A stretch of 64,000 nucleotides of DNA from an uncultured Rhodospirillaceae bacterium (GCA_913020445.1 CAJWAR010000022.1:1-64000); one strand, 5' to 3'; counted from the first letter of the stretch, positions 44,812-54,843 are shown. Numbers and translations: made by a program. Notes: generated from the sequence alone by a model not told the origin.

Positions 44812-46739
44812 TGGCCAACGAAATACTTTCCACAGAAGTGGCCAATTATGATCTCGATCAATTTATCAAGACCCAGGAGGAAAAAAGCCTGTTGCGCTTC
44901 CTTACCTGCGGCAGTGTCGATGATGGTAAATCAACGCTGATTGGACGATTGCTCTTTGATTCTCAGCAAATCTATGATGATCAATTAGCAAGTTTGGAAG
45001 CTGACAGTAAGAAAATTGGCACCCAGGGCAGCGATATCGATTTCGCGCTGCTGGTGGATGGTTTATCTGCAGAGCGTGAACAAGGCATTACCATCGATGT
45101 CGCCTATCGCTTTTTTTCCACCGAGACCCGAAAATATATCGTCGCCGATACGCCCGGCCACGAGCAATATACCCGTAATATGGCAACCGGCGCCTCGACC
45201 GCTGATCTCGCCATAATCTTGATTGATGCCCGCAAAGGGGTGCTGACGCAAACCCGACGCCACAGTTATATTGTTTCGCTGTTAGGGGTGAAAAACGTCA
45301 TCCTCGCGATCAACAAAATGGATTTGGTTGATTACGCCCAAGATGTTTTTGAGAACATTGAGGCAGACTACCGGTCATTTGCCGACAGTATCGGCCTCAC
45401 CGATATTTGCGCCATTCCAATCTCCGCTCTCGCGGGCGATAACATATTTGCCGCCGGCGGTAAGACAGATTGGTATCAAGGCCCGACACTAATGCAGCAA
45501 TTGGAGACGGTTGAAGTTTCTGCGGATGAAACTGCAGCCGCCTTTAGATTTCCGGTGCAGTGGGTCAATCGGCCCAATCTCGATTTTAGAGGATTTTCCG
45601 GCACCATCATGAGTGGGCAAATTGCGCCGGGCGATGCAATCGCAGCTTTGCCATCCGGCAATACCAGCACGGTCAAACGCATTAGCACCTTTGATGGCGA
45701 TCTCGATCAGGCTATCGCCGGTCAGGCAGTGACACTTGTTCTCGAAGACGAAATAGACATTTCCCGCGGTGATGTGATTGCTGCGGCAAATGATCGGCCG
45801 GAAGTCACGGATCAATTTATGGCCCATTTGTTATGGATGGCTGACCAGCCGATGCTGCCCAGCCGGCCCTATCTTTTAAAGACTGCCAATAAAACCGTAT
45901 CGGCGACTATCACCGCCCTCAAACATAAAATTGATGTCAACACGCTAGCCCATGATGCCGGAACTTCTCTCGATCTCAACGAATTGGGGGTGTGCAACCT
46001 GTCCCTGGGTGAGCCGATTGCCTTTGACGCCTATTCGGCCAACAAATCGATGGGTTCTTTTATTCTGATTGACGGCCTGACCAATGATACGGTTGGCATG
46101 GGCATGATTGATTTCGGCTTGCGCCGTGCCGAAAACATTCATTGGCAGCCGATCAATATTAATAAAAGCGCCCGCGCTCGTATTAAGAGCCAAACACCTG
46201 CCGTGCTCTGGTTTACCGGCCTGTCTGGTTCCGGCAAATCCACCATCGCTAATATTGTCGAGCAGCGCCTTTATGCCCAGCGCAATCATACGATTATTCT
46301 CGATGGCGATAACGTGCGCCACGGCCTCAACAAGGATCTGGGCTTTACCGACACCGACCGGGTTGAAAATATCCGCCGTATCGCCGAGACCTCAAAGCTG
46401 ATGGTTGATGCCGGTCTGATGGTTCTTGTTTCCTTTATTTCTCCGTTCAGGGCCGAACGGCGGATGGCACGCGATCTGATGGAGGAAGGCGAGTTTGTTG
46501 AAATTTTTATCGATGCATCGATTGAGTTGTGCGCCAGCCGCGACCCAAAAGGCCTCTACGAAAAAGCACAGAAAGGTGAGATCAAAAACTTCACTGGTAT
46601 TGACTCGCCTTACGAAAATCCGGAACTGGCTGATATTACAATTGATACCGCGAACGTGACGCCCGATAAGGCAGCTGATCAAATCATGCTCTATTTAGAA
46701 GAAAATGGGTATCTGTCTGAGCTGGATTACCAGATTTAG
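44811..46739 (+). CDS. cysNC: Bifunctional sulfate adenylyltransferase subunit 1 / APS kinase
   Basis: 642 residues, a CysN-CysC fusion. CysN (about 1-430): GTPase loop GSVDDGKST (34-42), RGITIDVAYRFF-like switch, DTPGHEQYTRNMATGAS and INKMD. CysC (about 450-642): P-loop GLSGSGKST, ILDGDNVRHGLNKDLGF, RAERRMARDLM and DPKGLYEKAQKG. Makes APS and then PAPS. Fusion is common in Alphaproteobacteria. As CysH is of the APS type, PAPS made here may go to sulfotransfer, as NodQ does. Confidence 0.96.
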   Translation: MANEILSTEVANYDLDQFIKTQEEKSLLRFLTCGSVDDGKSTLIGRLLFDSQQIYDDQLASLEADSKKIGTQGSDIDFALLVDGLSAEREQGITIDVAYRFFSTETRKYIVADTPGHEQYTRNMATGASTADLAIILIDARKGVLTQTRRHSYIVSLLGVKNVILAINKMDLVDYAQDVFENIEADYRSFADSIGLTDICAIPISALAGDNIFAAGGKTDWYQGPTLMQQLETVEVSADETAAAFRFPVQWVNRPNLDFRGFSGTIMSGQIAPGDAIAALPSGNTSTVKRISTFDGDLDQAIAGQAVTLVLEDEIDISRGDVIAAANDRPEVTDQFMAHLLWMADQPMLPSRPYLLKTANKTVSATITALKHKIDVNTLAHDAGTSLDLNELGVCNLSLGEPIAFDAYSANKSMGSFILIDGLTNDTVGMGMIDFGLRRAENIHWQPININKSARARIKSQTPAVLWFTGLSGSGKSTIANIVEQRLYAQRNHTIILDGDNVRHGLNKDLGFTDTDRVENIRRIAETSKLMVDAGLMVLVSFISPFRAERRMARDLMEEGEFVEIFIDASIELCASRDPKGLYEKAQKGEIKNFTGIDSPYENPELADITIDTANVTPDKAADQIMLYLEENGYLSELDYQI

Positions 46740-46886
46740 CCGAAATTCCAGGCAATACTTTATTCTGCAAATTGTCATCCGAATTTGATTTCCGGTTAAT
46801 GGTCATCTAATGTTATCGTAATTTCGTGACTGAACTCCTATACTAAGAGTGTTATTTTATAAAATCTTCGAATGCGGGATAATTAA

Positions 46887-47117
46887 ATGACTAAAGAATA
46901 TGAAATAGAGTTTCGAACTCTAATCCCACGCTACGGCATCCACACAATTGAGGCTAAAAACAAAAAAGATGCCTTACGCCAAGCGAAAGAACTATTGGCC
47001 CAGCGGAAATTCGATTCGATTTTTAATCTGGAGGTTGGGGGCGATGACTTAGTGGGTGGAATATACGTGTCTTGTGATGATGATGATATGTCATTTGATG
47101 TTCATATCAAAAAATAG
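46887..47117 (+). CDS. Small protein of unknown function
   Basis: 76 residues (MTKEYEIEFRTLIP start). Not recognised. The composition is normal coding: Lys/Arg/Asp-rich, alternating strand and helix (HTIEAKNKKDALRQAKEL), an acidic CDDDDMSFD near the end. Possible ferredoxin-like small alpha/beta fold. GGGAT lies upstream of the ATG. It stands apart between cysNC and the convergent acyl-CoA dehydrogenase, with 147 empty bases to its left. Confidence 0.6.
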   Translation: MTKEYEIEFRTLIPRYGIHTIEAKNKKDALRQAKELLAQRKFDSIFNLEVGGDDLVGGIYVSCDDDDMSFDVHIKK

Positions 47118-47143
47118 ACAGCCGATCAGATTTAACGCACACT

Positions 47144-48295
47144 TTACTCAGCGTCTTTAAGTAGTTCCCGGGCGATGACCAGCTGCTGAATTTGAGTCGT
47201 GCCTTCGTAGATTCTAAACAAGCGGACGTCGCGGTAGAGGCGTTCAATCGGGTATTCTGAAATATAGCCCGCCCCGCCGAAGATTTGCACCGCTCGATCA
47301 GCTACTTTGCCGACCATTTCGGTGGCAAACATTTTGCAGCAAGCCGCTTCAAGCGTAATATTTTCACCTGCCTCCTTTTTCTTGGCAGCATCAAAGACCA
47401 TGGTGCGGGCGGCGTAGGATTCCGCTTTGGAATCGGCCAGCATCGCCTGGATCAGCTGAAATTCGGCAATCGCTTTGCCGAACTGTTTGCGCTCAGAAGC
47501 GTAAGCGATGCATTCCTTGATCAGCCTTTCAGCAATGCCGACACTAACAGCAGAAATATGGAGCCGCCCACGGTCGAGCACCTTCATCGCCGTCTTAAAG
47601 CCAACGCCGGCAATGCCACCGATAATATTTGCCGCCGGCACCCGGCAGTCTTCGAGAATGACATCGGCGGTTTTAGCGCCTTGCTGGCCCATCTTTTTGT
47701 CCGGCGGGCCGACGCTGAGGCCCGGGCTGTTGCGTTCAACAATAAAAGCCGAAATACCCTTGGCGCCCGGCGTATCCGGATCGGTGCGCGCCATCAGGGT
47801 GAAAATATCCGCCGACGGGGAATTGGTGATAAACCGTTTGGTGCCGTTCAGCACATAATGATCACCCTCTAATCTGGCGCAGGTTTTTAAGGAACCTGCA
47901 TCAGAACCCGCTTCCGGTTCGGTGAGCGCGAAGGAAGAAATCATCTCACCGGTTGCCAGTTTCGGCAGGTAATGCGCTTTCTGCTCAGTCGTGCCATCCA
48001 TGACGATGCCTTGGCTGCCAATACCGATATTGGTGCCAAAGACCGAGCGAAAGGCTGGTGTGGTGCCGCCTAATTTTATGGCAACTTCGATTTCCTCTGT
48101 CATCGTCAGGCCGAGGCCGCCATATTCTTCTGGGATTGTCAGGCCGAATAAGCCGAGCTCTTTCATTTCAGTGATGACATCCGCTGGGACCTGATCTTCT
48201 TCAGCAACTTGAGCTTCGAGCGGCACCAGGCGCTCGGCAACAAATCGTTCGACCGTATCTAACAGAATACTGAAAGTTTCTGTATCAAGCGCCAT
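47144..48295 (-). CDS. Acyl-CoA dehydrogenase
   Basis: 383 residues, standard length. FAD-dependent alpha,beta-dehydrogenation of an acyl-CoA. Seen: FALTEPEAGSDAGSL (FAD/substrate loop), MARTDP, GLSVGPPDKKMGQQGAKTADVILED, QIFGGAGYISEYPIERLYRD and the catalytic base Glu364 in YEGTTQIQQ. Last gene of a six-gene minus-strand operon with molybdenum hydroxylase subunits, CoA ligase and thioesterase. The chain-length specificity is unknown. Electron transfer flavoprotein genes are not in the window. Confidence 0.95.
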   Translation of the reverse strand: MALDTETFSILLDTVERFVAERLVPLEAQVAEEDQVPADVITEMKELGLFGLTIPEEYGGLGLTMTEEIEVAIKLGGTTPAFRSVFGTNIGIGSQGIVMDGTTEQKAHYLPKLATGEMISSFALTEPEAGSDAGSLKTCARLEGDHYVLNGTKRFITNSPSADIFTLMARTDPDTPGAKGISAFIVERNSPGLSVGPPDKKMGQQGAKTADVILEDCRVPAANIIGGIAGVGFKTAMKVLDRGRLHISAVSVGIAERLIKECIAYASERKQFGKAIAEFQLIQAMLADSKAESYAARTMVFDAAKKKEAGENITLEAACCKMFATEMVGKVADRAVQIFGGAGYISEYPIERLYRDVRLFRIYEGTTQIQQLVIARELLKDAE

Positions 48296-48301
48296 GGCAG
48301 A

Positions 48302-48790
48302 CTATTTATTCAGCGACGGTATTGTCATGGTCCGGCCAACTTGTTCCGGGACCGGCATGTCTTTGTGGGCCTCCCACATCAGCGCGAGTTTTTCCATCGG
48401 GCCTTCGGTGAAGGGCACGACTTTCCGGATCGAAAGATCGACGTGAACTGCCAGTTGTTCCTGGGTCGCCATCTGATAGCCTTCGGTGGCGTGATACATG
48501 GTGTGGAAATAATGCAGCCGTTTTTCATCATAGCCCAGCAGCTGACTGGTCACTTTGACACTGTCACCCAAGCTGCCTTCGCGCTGATAACCGATGTGAC
48601 ATTCAACCGCAAAGGTCGAAAGACCCGTCGCCTCTTTATAGGGTTCACCCAGGCCGCAGAGCGGATAAAAAATGTCAACGGCATTGTCAAAAATGAGAGT
48701 GTAATAAGCGACGTTGAGGTGGCCATTATAATCGACCCAGGCTTCTTGGACCGGCTCCTGATGGCGGGATATGGGAGCTTCTAGTGTCAT
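48302..48790 (-). CDS. 4HBT-type thioesterase
   Basis: 162 residues, hot-dog fold. WVDYNGHLNVAYYTLIFDNAVDIFY near 19-42 is the classic substrate and Asp/Asn motif; HIGYQREGSLGDSVKVTSQLL follows. Hydrolyses a CoA thioester, perhaps to release CoA from a dead-end product of the operon. GGAG precedes the ATG. It is 6 bases before the acyl-CoA dehydrogenase gene. Confidence 0.85.
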   Translation of the reverse strand: MTLEAPISRHQEPVQEAWVDYNGHLNVAYYTLIFDNAVDIFYPLCGLGEPYKEATGLSTFAVECHIGYQREGSLGDSVKVTSQLLGYDEKRLHYFHTMYHATEGYQMATQEQLAVHVDLSIRKVVPFTEGPMEKLALMWEAHKDMPVPEQVGRTMTIPSLNK

Positions 48791-48814
48791 TGTGGTATCT
48801 CCAATAAAATAAAT

Positions 48815-50392
48815 CTAGTTAGCTTGTTCCCGCAATCTGAACCGTTGAATTTTACCGGTTGCGGTTTTGGGCAATTCCTCGACGAAGTTGATCCAGCGCG
48901 GATATTTATAGTGGGCCATACCGGCTTTGCAGTGGGCCCGCAATTCTTCTTCGGTTTTCGGTCCGGCATCATCGTGGTTGTTCAAAATGATATGGGCTTC
49001 AGGTTTAATCAGGCCATCCGGATCAGCACGGCCGACCACGGCGACTTCCAGAACTTTATCGTGTTCAATGAGGCAGCCCTCAATCTCGGTCGGTGAACAC
49101 CAGAGGCCACCCACTTTGAGCATATCATCGCCACGCCCGCCATTGACGTAATAACCCTCTTCGTCCTGATAATACATGTCGCCGGTGTTGAGCCAGCCTT
49201 CGGGCAGCATGGTAGCAGCAGTTTTTTCCGGATACTTCCAATACTCCATCGACGTTGAGCCACCCCTGACATGCAGGGTGCCAATCTCGCCTTGCTCCAC
49301 TGCGTTGCCATCCTCATCGACAATGCGAACTTCATAGCGACCAACAACATTTCCGGAAGTGCCCGGCTTATAATCCGCTGGCGTGTTGCCGACAAAGATG
49401 TGAAGCGCTTCGGTTGAGCCTAAGCCATCAACGATCAGCGTGCCGGTCTTTTCCTGCCATCTTAACAGCACATCGCCGGGTAGGGCTTCCCCAGCGGACA
49501 CACATTGGCGAATGGAGCTGGTATCGGGCATGGCTTTATCCATCGCATGGAGCTGCTGGGCATAAAGCGTCGGCACGCCAAAAAACAGCGTTGGCCGGAA
49601 CTTTTCGATCATTTCAAAGGTCATTGCCGGGGTTACTTTTTGATCACTGAGGGCGATTGTCCCACCAACCCAAAGCGGGAAGGTCAGGGCATTGCCAAAG
49701 CCGTAGGAGTGAAACATTTTGCTGACTGAAAAGCAGATATCATTTTCATTAATGCCGATGACATCGACGCCGGCGCATTGGCTGGTATAGACCATTGAGC
49801 GATGCGGATGGACGACGCCTTTCGGATTTCCCGTCGAGCCGGATGAATAGAGCCAAAAACAAATGGTATCTTCCGTCGTGGCGGCAGGCTCAAGATCGGC
49901 CGAAGCGTCTGTCATCTGAGTGCTCAGCTCGTCAGTCATCAGCGTATATTTTGGTAATTCATCAACAAGGCCTAACGCCTCATTGATGGTGTCAGTGAAT
50001 TCGGGACTAAAGAGGAGGGCGGTGCATTCTGAATTCTCGATCAGATATTTATAATCCGCTACCCGCATCATGGTGTTGACCGGCACCGGCACGACGCCGG
50101 CCTTAATCGCGCCGAAAAAAGCATAGACAAATTCAGGGCAATCTTTCACCACCATCAGCACGCGTTGAGCAGGCTTGACGCCGATTGAAAGCAACGCATT
50201 CCCGGCCCGATTAACCCGCTCAGAGAGCTCACCATAAGTGACTTTTTCGTCCTCAGTCGTGATCGCAACTTTGTCGGCTCTGCCTTCATCAAGATGGCGG
50301 TCAATAAAGGGGACGGCAACGTTAAAAACCGGCGAAAAACGGATCGCTGCCGGGGTTTCGGAATCATCGAGTATGACGGTGTTATCCTTCAT
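48815..50392 (-). CDS. Benzoate-CoA ligase family enzyme
   Basis: 525-residue ANL acyl-CoA ligase. Motifs: LYSSGSTGNPKGVVHPH (A3), DGLGSTEALHIF (A5), NTGDMYYQDEEGYYVNGGRGDDMLKVGG (A7-A8) and the catalytic lysine in PKTATGKIQR (A10). The SSGSTGNPKG form and the GSTE pattern are typical of benzoate- and hydroxybenzoate-CoA ligases. It activates an aromatic acid to CoA for the operon's hydroxylase and dehydrogenase. GGGAAA precedes the ATG. Confidence 0.92.
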   Translation of the reverse strand: MKDNTVILDDSETPAAIRFSPVFNVAVPFIDRHLDEGRADKVAITTEDEKVTYGELSERVNRAGNALLSIGVKPAQRVLMVVKDCPEFVYAFFGAIKAGVVPVPVNTMMRVADYKYLIENSECTALLFSPEFTDTINEALGLVDELPKYTLMTDELSTQMTDASADLEPAATTEDTICFWLYSSGSTGNPKGVVHPHRSMVYTSQCAGVDVIGINENDICFSVSKMFHSYGFGNALTFPLWVGGTIALSDQKVTPAMTFEMIEKFRPTLFFGVPTLYAQQLHAMDKAMPDTSSIRQCVSAGEALPGDVLLRWQEKTGTLIVDGLGSTEALHIFVGNTPADYKPGTSGNVVGRYEVRIVDEDGNAVEQGEIGTLHVRGGSTSMEYWKYPEKTAATMLPEGWLNTGDMYYQDEEGYYVNGGRGDDMLKVGGLWCSPTEIEGCLIEHDKVLEVAVVGRADPDGLIKPEAHIILNNHDDAGPKTEEELRAHCKAGMAHYKYPRWINFVEELPKTATGKIQRFRLREQAN

Positions 50393-50416
50393 GACTGTTT
50401 CCCATATTCTAAAAAA

Positions 50417-50905
50417 TCATCGAGTTTCAACAACGTCTTGGATGGCTTTTACCATGCCGGTATAGCCGGTACAGCGGCAGATATGCCCGCTCAGCATTTC
50501 CCGGATTTCGTCTTCGTTTGGCTTGGGATTAATTTCAAGGAAAGCCTCAACCGACATCAAAATGCCCGGGGTGCAGTAACCGCATTGCAAGCCGTGATGC
50601 TTGCGAAAGGCTATTTGGAGATCACTGAGCTCACCGTTTTCATCCGCCAGACTTTCGACCGTATCAACGGCCCGGCCTTCGACCTGAACGGCAAAAGTCA
50701 GGCACGACCGTACAGCTTTGCCATCGATTTGCACGGTGCAGGAACCACAGACGCCATGCTCGCAGGAGACATGCACGCCCATCAGGGCCATTTCCTGACG
50801 CAGAAAATCGCTCAGTAAGGTGCGTGGCTCGGTATATCCGCTGACCGCTTTGCCGTTCAGGGTAAAGTTGATTTTATGTTTGGTTTCTTGGTTTAGCTGC
50901 GGCAT
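50417..50905 (-). CDS. Molybdenum hydroxylase [2Fe-2S] subunit
   Basis: 162 residues, the small subunit of a xanthine-oxidase-family enzyme. Plant-ferredoxin cluster CEHGVCGSCTVQIDGKAVRSC (48-68) and helical cluster CGYCTPGILM ... GHICRCTGYTG, both with four cysteines. Carries electrons between the molybdenum and FAD subunits. It overlaps the FAD gene by 13 bases and has GGAGG before its ATG. Confidence 0.95.
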   Translation of the reverse strand: MPQLNQETKHKINFTLNGKAVSGYTEPRTLLSDFLRQEMALMGVHVSCEHGVCGSCTVQIDGKAVRSCLTFAVQVEGRAVDTVESLADENGELSDLQIAFRKHHGLQCGYCTPGILMSVEAFLEINPKPNEDEIREMLSGHICRCTGYTGMVKAIQDVVETR

Positions 50906-51720
50906 TTTCTGGCCTCCTCAATTACGCGACGGCCAACTCGGCGCACCATTTGGCGGCGGTATTTAGCGGAAGCATGTATATCTTCGTTATCGCCCAATTC
51001 CCAAGCAAGAGCATTAAGAGCATCATCTATATCGCTATCGGCGAGACCATCCCAGTCCCTAACTTCCGGCTTTCCGGCAACGCCGCCAACGCCAATACGG
51101 ATGTTTTCACCGTCGGCAATCACCGCAATAGCGACAATGGCAAAATCACCCTGCCGTCTGGTGATCTCTTCAAAAGCATGTCCAGCGCTCGGATTTTGCT
51201 TTGGCAGGCGAACCGAGGTTAGCAGTTCGTCGTCTTCCCGGGCTGTCGCCAGCATGCCGGTTTGGAACTCAGATGCGGCTAGAACCCGCTCGCCGCGGTT
51301 GGATTTCAGCACCGCTTCGCCGCCCAATATGGCAAAACACAAAGGCTGCTCGGAGCTTGGATCGGAATGGGCGATGCTGCCGCAAAATGTTCCCTTGGCC
51401 CGGGTTTGAAAATGGCCGACATTGGGTAAGGCATCGACCAGCAGGGATAGATGCTCATTGACATCGGCGGCGGCGATCACTTTGGCTTGCGTAACCGCGG
51501 CAGAAATTTCGACGCTGTTACCGTTCGTTTTGATCTCTTTAAGCTCGTCGAGACCGGAGATATCAATCAGATAGGCCGGTTCAACCAGGCGAAAGTTCAT
51601 CATCGCGATCAGTGATTGCCCACCGGCCAAAATGCGCGCGTTTTCACCGTGTTCAGCCAAACAGCTCAGCACATGATCGACAGATTCGGCGCGGACGTAA
51701 TTAAAATTATTTGGTTTCAT
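50893..51720 (-). CDS. Molybdenum hydroxylase FAD subunit (CoxM-like)
   Basis: 275 residues. FAD loop ARILAGGQSLIAMMNFRLVEP near 28-48, and TFCGSIAHSDPSSEQPL (TIGG-like second loop) near 111-127. No 4Fe-4S insertion as in 4-hydroxybenzoyl-CoA reductase HcrB. Binds between the hydroxylase and the external acceptor. It shares one base (TGATG) with the Mo subunit's stop. Confidence 0.93.
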   Translation of the reverse strand: MKPNNFNYVRAESVDHVLSCLAEHGENARILAGGQSLIAMMNFRLVEPAYLIDISGLDELKEIKTNGNSVEISAAVTQAKVIAAADVNEHLSLLVDALPNVGHFQTRAKGTFCGSIAHSDPSSEQPLCFAILGGEAVLKSNRGERVLAASEFQTGMLATAREDDELLTSVRLPKQNPSAGHAFEEITRRQGDFAIVAIAVIADGENIRIGVGGVAGKPEVRDWDGLADSDIDDALNALAWELGDNEDIHASAKYRRQMVRRVGRRVIEEARKCRS

Positions 51721-54701
51721 CAGCCGGCCCCCAGGAATTTAAGCAGTCGAGACCACCAAGACCCTGCTGCATCGCCAGCATTGGCATCACCACCTTCGAT
51801 CTGAGCAATCAGGCGTTTGAAGAACTGATCAACCAGGACCCGCGAGGCACCATCCAGCATGCGACCGCCAATGGCTGCTACCTTACCTGTGATTTCAACT
51901 TCGTAATCGTAATCAACGCGCGTGCCGCCATCCACTGCAGTCAAGGTTACACGACCTCCTCCAGAAGACGAACCTAACGGACCGGTCATGCCACCACCCA
52001 AAATAACTGAGTCGGGTGGGTGAAGATCGCTTAATTTAACATGCGCTTGGAAACGGCCTTTGACGGCACCGACACCAATCGAAATATCCGCAGTGTAACT
52101 ATTCTCACCGACCAGATCCAATTCGTGACACCCCGGAATAACGGCGGCCAATTTAACCGGGTCGAGAAGGGTATCCCACACTTCTGTTGGCGGCACCGGT
52201 ACAATTGCCTGTCCGCTACCAGATAAGCCGCGGCCGGATTTAGGCTTAGATGTGGCTGGTTTAGCGTCAGCTATACTTTTAGGAGCCGCTGGTTCGTCGT
52301 CATCAATCAGCGACATTAGTTTCGATGGGCTCAGCGGCAGCTGTAAATCCCTGATACCAATGGCATCGGATACCGCATTGGCGACACAAACCGGCGTGCT
52401 CATGACATTACCTTCACCGATCCCCTTGGCGCCGAGCGGGGTAAAAGGCTCCGGCGTTACCATATGAAGAATCTGCGGCTCCGGTACTTCGGGTGCGGTT
52501 GGGCAGAGATAATCGGCGAAGGTGCCGGACAGAAAACTGCCATCTTCGCTATAGACAAATTCCTCGCTCAAAGCGATGCCGAGCCCCCAGCCAAAGGCGC
52601 CATAAACCTGACCATCGGCCAGCAGCGGATTCAAGATATTGCCGGAATCATGCATCGTCACATATTTATCGATGCGTACCTCGCCGGTAACTTTGTCAAC
52701 TTCGAGACCACAAATATCAAAAACAAAACCATAGGTCAGTGAGGTATTGATCTGGTCCTTATCGTTCGGCGGTTCCAACTCGGGGGGTGACCAGGTTGCG
52801 GTTTCGGTGATGCCGGGCGCCATATCGGCCGGCAATTCACCGGGCGACCAGTGGGTCGTGCCGGCAACCCGGCTGAAGCGCAGGGTGTTTTCAGGATTGC
52901 CTTTGGCAAAGACCTGACCACCGGCAAATTCAACGTCTTCGGCCGGCACGTTCAAGGTCTGCGCGGCGATATCGGCGAGTTTCGCCCGCACCCGTTTGGC
53001 CGCCATTTGCGCCGAGACCACGGTTGAAGATGAGAACCGGCTGGAATAATTACCGGTCGCTATCGACCACGGGTCGCGCTGGGTATCCCGTTCCATATTG
53101 ACGATGATGTCTTCGGGCGTCAGGCCCATTTCATCGGCAACGATTTGGGCCAGAACCGTGGCGTGGCCTTGACCTTGGGGGATGCTGTCTGCCGTCACGC
53201 TAACCGTACCGAGAGGATCAATGTTGACTGTCGCAATGGCGACATTGCCGCCTTTGGGGCCGGCTTTTTTACGTTCCTCGACCGTATTGATGGTGCTGAG
53301 ATAGCCCATATTGGACTGTGCCGGCTCAACAACCGCGGCATAGCCGATACCGTAGAGCTTACCTTCAGCCCGCATGTCATCCCGGTGTTTTTTAAGCTCG
53401 GCCAGTTTGCCTTCGTTCTCGCTTATTTCGAGCGCCTGCTGATAATCGCCGGAACCGATTAAAGCACCGGCAGCAGCGCGGTAGGGAAAGGCGTCTGCCG
53501 GAATAAGATTTTTCTTGATGACATCAAGAGGATCCAGGCCGAGTTCAACGGCGATTGTATGGATCAGGCGTTCGAGCCCGTAATAAATCTGCGGCCCGCC
53601 AAAGCCACGCACCATGCCGGAGGGCGTCTTGTTGGTCATCACCAGATTATTGATGATCGTCATGTTCGGCACGTCATAGGCGCCGGTCATAATGCCGTGC
53701 TGGCGATAGAGCGGTCCCGGCATCGGCGGCCGGAGATAAGCGCCGTAATCATCCCATTGCTCAAAATGCAGACCAATGATTTTGCCGTCATTCATCACCG
53801 CGGCTTTGGCTTCAATGACCCGGTTGGGGGCGGCGATGGCAGCGGTTAAATGCTCCAGCCGGTCCTCAACCCATTTGATCGGCCGGCCAACTTTACGCGA
53901 TGCCACACACATCAAGACGACGTAGGGAAAGATCGCCTGTTTAACGCCAAAACCGCCGCCGGAATAAGCCGGCGACCGCATGCGTAATTGTGAGCCCTTA
54001 CACCTGAGCGCTTTCGACATCACGGGGTGAACCGTAAACGGGCCTTGGAAGTTCGAGAGGATATCGTAGCTTTCTTCGCCCGGCAGGTAATTGGCGACGA
54101 CGACAAAACCCTCGAGCGGCGTCTGAGAATTGCGCGGATAGTCGATGGTGTTTTCAATAATCCGATCAGCCTCGGCAAAGGCTTTTTCCGGCTCGCCGTA
54201 GGAAAAATCGCGGCGCGAAACGACATTGGTGCCGGCGGCGGGATGCACCAGCACAGCGTCTTCCTGAGCCGCATCCATGGTGCCAATAATGGCTTCGATG
54301 GGATTATATTTAACCTCAATGTGGTCGAGCGCGTCTTCCGCCAAATAGCGATCGTCGGCAATAACGACAGCGACTGCTTCGCCGACAAAGCGCACCCGGT
54401 CAACCGCCAGGCTCCACTGATCCAGTGGTACTCTGAGGACAATCAGAAATGGCTCGGTCAGTTCTTTGATATCCTGACCGGTTAAAACTGCATGAACACC
54501 AGGCTGCTTCTCGGCTGCAGCAACATCAATCGAGGTAATTTCAGCATGAGCGTGGGGAGAGCGTAAGATAGCCGCGTGCAAAGTGCCGACCGGAACCGGA
54601 ATGTCATCGGTGTAGGCGGCAGCACCCCGCAGCAAAGTTGCGTCTTCAATCCGTTCAATCGGTTGGCCGAGATATTTTAGGGGCGATGATGTTTCGGTCA
54701 T
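51720..54701 (-). CDS. Molybdenum hydroxylase large subunit fused to a CoxG-like domain
   Basis: 993 residues. About 1-790 is the XDH/CoxL-type molybdenum-cofactor subunit: RIEDATLLRGAAAYTDD, PAYSGGGFGVK, GMVRGFGGPQIYYGLER and the catalytic Glu in GAKGIGEGNVMSTPV. It lacks the AYxCSFR loop of CO dehydrogenase. After a linker rich in Ala/Lys/Pro, about 815-970 is a CoxG/SRPBCC domain (GSGQAIVPVPPTEVWDTLLDP, VIPGCHELDLVG). CoxG is normally a separate protein that helps anchor or mature the enzyme; here it is on the chain. Probably hydroxylates an aromatic or N-heterocyclic substrate. Confidence 0.92.
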   Translation of the reverse strand: MTETSSPLKYLGQPIERIEDATLLRGAAAYTDDIPVPVGTLHAAILRSPHAHAEITSIDVAAAEKQPGVHAVLTGQDIKELTEPFLIVLRVPLDQWSLAVDRVRFVGEAVAVVIADDRYLAEDALDHIEVKYNPIEAIIGTMDAAQEDAVLVHPAAGTNVVSRRDFSYGEPEKAFAEADRIIENTIDYPRNSQTPLEGFVVVANYLPGEESYDILSNFQGPFTVHPVMSKALRCKGSQLRMRSPAYSGGGFGVKQAIFPYVVLMCVASRKVGRPIKWVEDRLEHLTAAIAAPNRVIEAKAAVMNDGKIIGLHFEQWDDYGAYLRPPMPGPLYRQHGIMTGAYDVPNMTIINNLVMTNKTPSGMVRGFGGPQIYYGLERLIHTIAVELGLDPLDVIKKNLIPADAFPYRAAAGALIGSGDYQQALEISENEGKLAELKKHRDDMRAEGKLYGIGYAAVVEPAQSNMGYLSTINTVEERKKAGPKGGNVAIATVNIDPLGTVSVTADSIPQGQGHATVLAQIVADEMGLTPEDIIVNMERDTQRDPWSIATGNYSSRFSSSTVVSAQMAAKRVRAKLADIAAQTLNVPAEDVEFAGGQVFAKGNPENTLRFSRVAGTTHWSPGELPADMAPGITETATWSPPELEPPNDKDQINTSLTYGFVFDICGLEVDKVTGEVRIDKYVTMHDSGNILNPLLADGQVYGAFGWGLGIALSEEFVYSEDGSFLSGTFADYLCPTAPEVPEPQILHMVTPEPFTPLGAKGIGEGNVMSTPVCVANAVSDAIGIRDLQLPLSPSKLMSLIDDDEPAAPKSIADAKPATSKPKSGRGLSGSGQAIVPVPPTEVWDTLLDPVKLAAVIPGCHELDLVGENSYTADISIGVGAVKGRFQAHVKLSDLHPPDSVILGGGMTGPLGSSSGGGRVTLTAVDGGTRVDYDYEVEITGKVAAIGGRMLDGASRVLVDQFFKRLIAQIEGGDANAGDAAGSWWSRLLKFLGAG

Positions 54702-54843
54702 ATATTTGTTTCCGCGTGAAAATCCGGTTTTGGTTGGGGGTACTTTAGCAGGGGAGAATTGATTGGTCTAACAGGTAAAACTGACGTTTTAATCACCTAA
54801 TATTATGAATGCGTTTCTATTAGTTTGATGATCTGCGCAGAAC
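54702..54843. other. Promoter region of the molybdenum hydroxylase operon
   Basis: 142 bases upstream of the minus-strand six-gene operon, AT-rich next to the DoxX remnant stop codon. GGAAA lies before the large-subunit ATG. No clear inverted repeat for a regulator. Confidence 0.4.

Noticed and set aside
51720-54701. Carbon monoxide dehydrogenase CoxL
   Set aside because: The AYxCSFR active-site loop is absent; the sequence there is GMVRGFGGP.
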